Shown here: piece after piece, positions 33,225-33,774 of the stretch
How the letters are laid out: each line of letters starts with the position of its first letter
How positions within the stretch are numbered: position 1 is the stretch's first letter
NCBI RefSeq assembly: GCF_016428905.1
Contig: NZ_JAELTQ010000043.1
Coordinates: 1 to 33,774, forward strand
Source: Dyella sp. ASV24
Lineage (GTDB): Bacteria > Pseudomonadota > Gammaproteobacteria > Xanthomonadales > Rhodanobacteraceae
Reading direction: 5' to 3'
Length of the DNA: 33,774 bases
Position numbers and translations under genes: made by a program
Notes under the pieces: generated by a model
What the model was told of the DNA's origin: nothing
Databases searched by the model: none
Seen by the model: only the letters and a program-made list of their open reading frames with translations

Positions 33225-33376
33225 CGCTACGCTTCCCGATCGCTGAGGCTAGGGAGAGAAGACGCTACGCTTTCCTATCGCCGAGGCGAGGGAAAGGGAG
33301 CGCTACGCTTTCCCACCACCGGGGCAACGGAAAGCAGGCGCTACGCTTCCTAACCGCTGTGGAAAACTCGCCACCT
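33225..33376 (+). repeat. Four tandem 38-bp units
   Basis: CGCTACGCTT recurs at 33225, 33263, 33301 and 33339, spaced exactly 38 bp. Units one to three continue with TCC...CGCC-GAGG-CGA...GGAAAG-like sequence that folds into a short stem (best in unit two: CTTTCC-ta-TCGC, loop cgag, GCGA-gg-GAAAG). Unit four loses similarity in its second half. Confidence 0.8.
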
Positions 33377-33542
33377 AACGGCGTCGCTTTTCTCTTCTGC
33401 CTCGACTTTGTGCACCTAGAGCAGGAGCAACGCAACCCGCTGCGATGCGATGTGCAGCTTCGCTGCACGAGCCGTCCGCTTTCGCTTTTGATCTTCCGGG
33501 CCCCGTATGAGGCGGCAGGCGGGTGGAGAAAAGGCCCGTAGG

Positions 33543-33566
33543 GGAATCGGCAGGGATGCCGATTCC
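33543..33566. repeat. Hairpin 1 of 3 in right-end element
   Basis: GGAATCGGC, loop agggat, GCCGATTCC: a perfect 9-bp stem followed on the plus strand by TTTT, so it could also serve as a terminator. Confidence 0.7.
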
Positions 33567-33596
33567 TTTTCGTCGGGGCAGGAGCCCCGTCGAAAA
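33567..33596. repeat. Hairpin 2 of 3 in right-end element
   Basis: TTTTCG, tc, GGGGC, loop agga, GCCCC, gt, CGAAAA: twelve pairs with a single T-T mismatch, abutting hairpin 1 without a spacer. Confidence 0.7.
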
Positions 33597-33616
33597 GCCC
33601 GGAACCCGACCGCGTA

Positions 33617-33640
33617 CCTATCGGGCTTCTGCCCGATAGG
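33617..33640. repeat. Hairpin 3 of 3 in right-end element
   Basis: CCTATCGGGC, loop ttct, GCCCGATAGG: a perfect 10-bp stem, 20 bp after hairpin 2. Confidence 0.7.
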
Positions 33641-33774
33641 CGACTCATCCGGGGGGCCCTTTCTTTGGGTTACTTTTCTTTGGGCAAGCAAAGAAAAGTG
33701 ACTCGGCCTCCGGCAGGAGGTCGAAACGCCCGCCGCGTAGGCGGCCAGGTGGCGACCACGCGACAATCAAACAC

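Larger units (their letters stand above)
33004..33704. repeat. Composite repeat element bounded by inverted repeats
   Basis: The left end has GAGTCACTTTTCTTTT (33004-33019) and, after a 39-bp interruption, AAAGTAACCCAAAGAAA (33059-33075). The right end has the complement of both, uninterrupted except by 12 bp (33661-33677 and 33690-33704). Inside are four 38-bp tandem units and three strong hairpins, and no credible gene. It is either a non-autonomous mobile element, a cluster of REP-like sequences, or a structured RNA. No target-site duplication was established. Confidence 0.55.
32774..33774. other. 1-kb gene-free, repeat-rich region at right end of window
   Basis: Apart from the repeats and hairpins listed separately, nothing is recognisable. 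Several open frames of 60-130 codons cross it on both strands, but they are translations of the repeats, rich in Arg, Ser and Pro, without ribosome sites or family features. The last 70 bp (33705-33774) contain nothing assignable. Confidence 0.6.

Noticed and set aside
33225-33376. CRISPR-like regular repeat spacing of 38 bp
   Set aside because: Units are contiguous with no unique spacers, each is imperfect over its whole length, and no cas gene is present.
33265-33766. Minus-strand frames of 116-127 codons in the right-end region
   Set aside because: They translate the tandem units and hairpins; no ribosome sites, composition rich in Arg, Ser and Pro. Similar frames are often annotated as hypothetical proteins where such repeats occur.

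Overview
The window looks like a chromosomal segment of a high-GC gammaproteobacterium, most plausibly Xanthomonadales / Rhodanobacteraceae (Dyella-Luteibacter-Rhodanobacter type). That assignment is an inference from base composition, the intergenic repeat style and the gene families; no rRNA or housekeeping marker is present to prove it.

Layout. (1) 1-2725, minus strand: the end of a translationally coupled surface-polysaccharide operon, with a split transketolase (N- and C-terminal subunits) and an NAD-dependent sugar epimerase/dehydratase that reads directly into a GT2 glycosyltransferase domain at the window edge. (2) 3052-6439: a secreted CocE/NonD-type serine hydrolase and a membrane-anchored AraC-type regulator on the minus strand, bracketed by two related remnants of the C-terminus of GntR/UTRA regulators on the plus strand. 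(3) 6976-7382: a small XRE-type repressor with a perfect palindrome just before its start codon and a short terminator. (4) 7916-15113, plus strand: a chaperone-usher fimbrial operon (major pilin, hairpin attenuator, PapD-like chaperone, FimD-like usher, two-domain tip adhesin, two near-duplicate minor pilins and a further pilin), followed by a NarL/FimZ-type response regulator (15586-16236). (5) 16832-28805, minus strand: an 11-kb gene for a giant trimeric autotransporter adhesin (3680 aa), followed by a TpgA-like BamE/OmpA lipoprotein that probably anchors it to peptidoglycan. The adhesin contains nine copies of a module spaced at exactly 624 bp (208 aa) and two copies of a YadA-head block in a 2043-bp higher-order repeat. 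(6) 29618-32773, plus strand: an RND (HAE-1) efflux pump without adjacent fusion or outer-membrane partners, flanked by an inverted pair of 62-bp repeats. (7) 32774-33774: a gene-free, repeat-rich region with inverted repeats 700 bp apart, four 38-bp tandem units and three consecutive strong hairpins.

Functionally this is a cell-surface region: polysaccharide synthesis, fimbriae with their own regulator, a giant adhesin with its anchor protein, and an envelope exporter. The least explained items are the exact-length repeat architecture of the adhesin, the composite repeat element at the right end, the paired UTRA remnants, and a 14-bp near-palindrome shared by the upstream regions of the fimbrial operon and the giant adhesin. 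No tRNA, rRNA, CRISPR array or transposase gene was seen.
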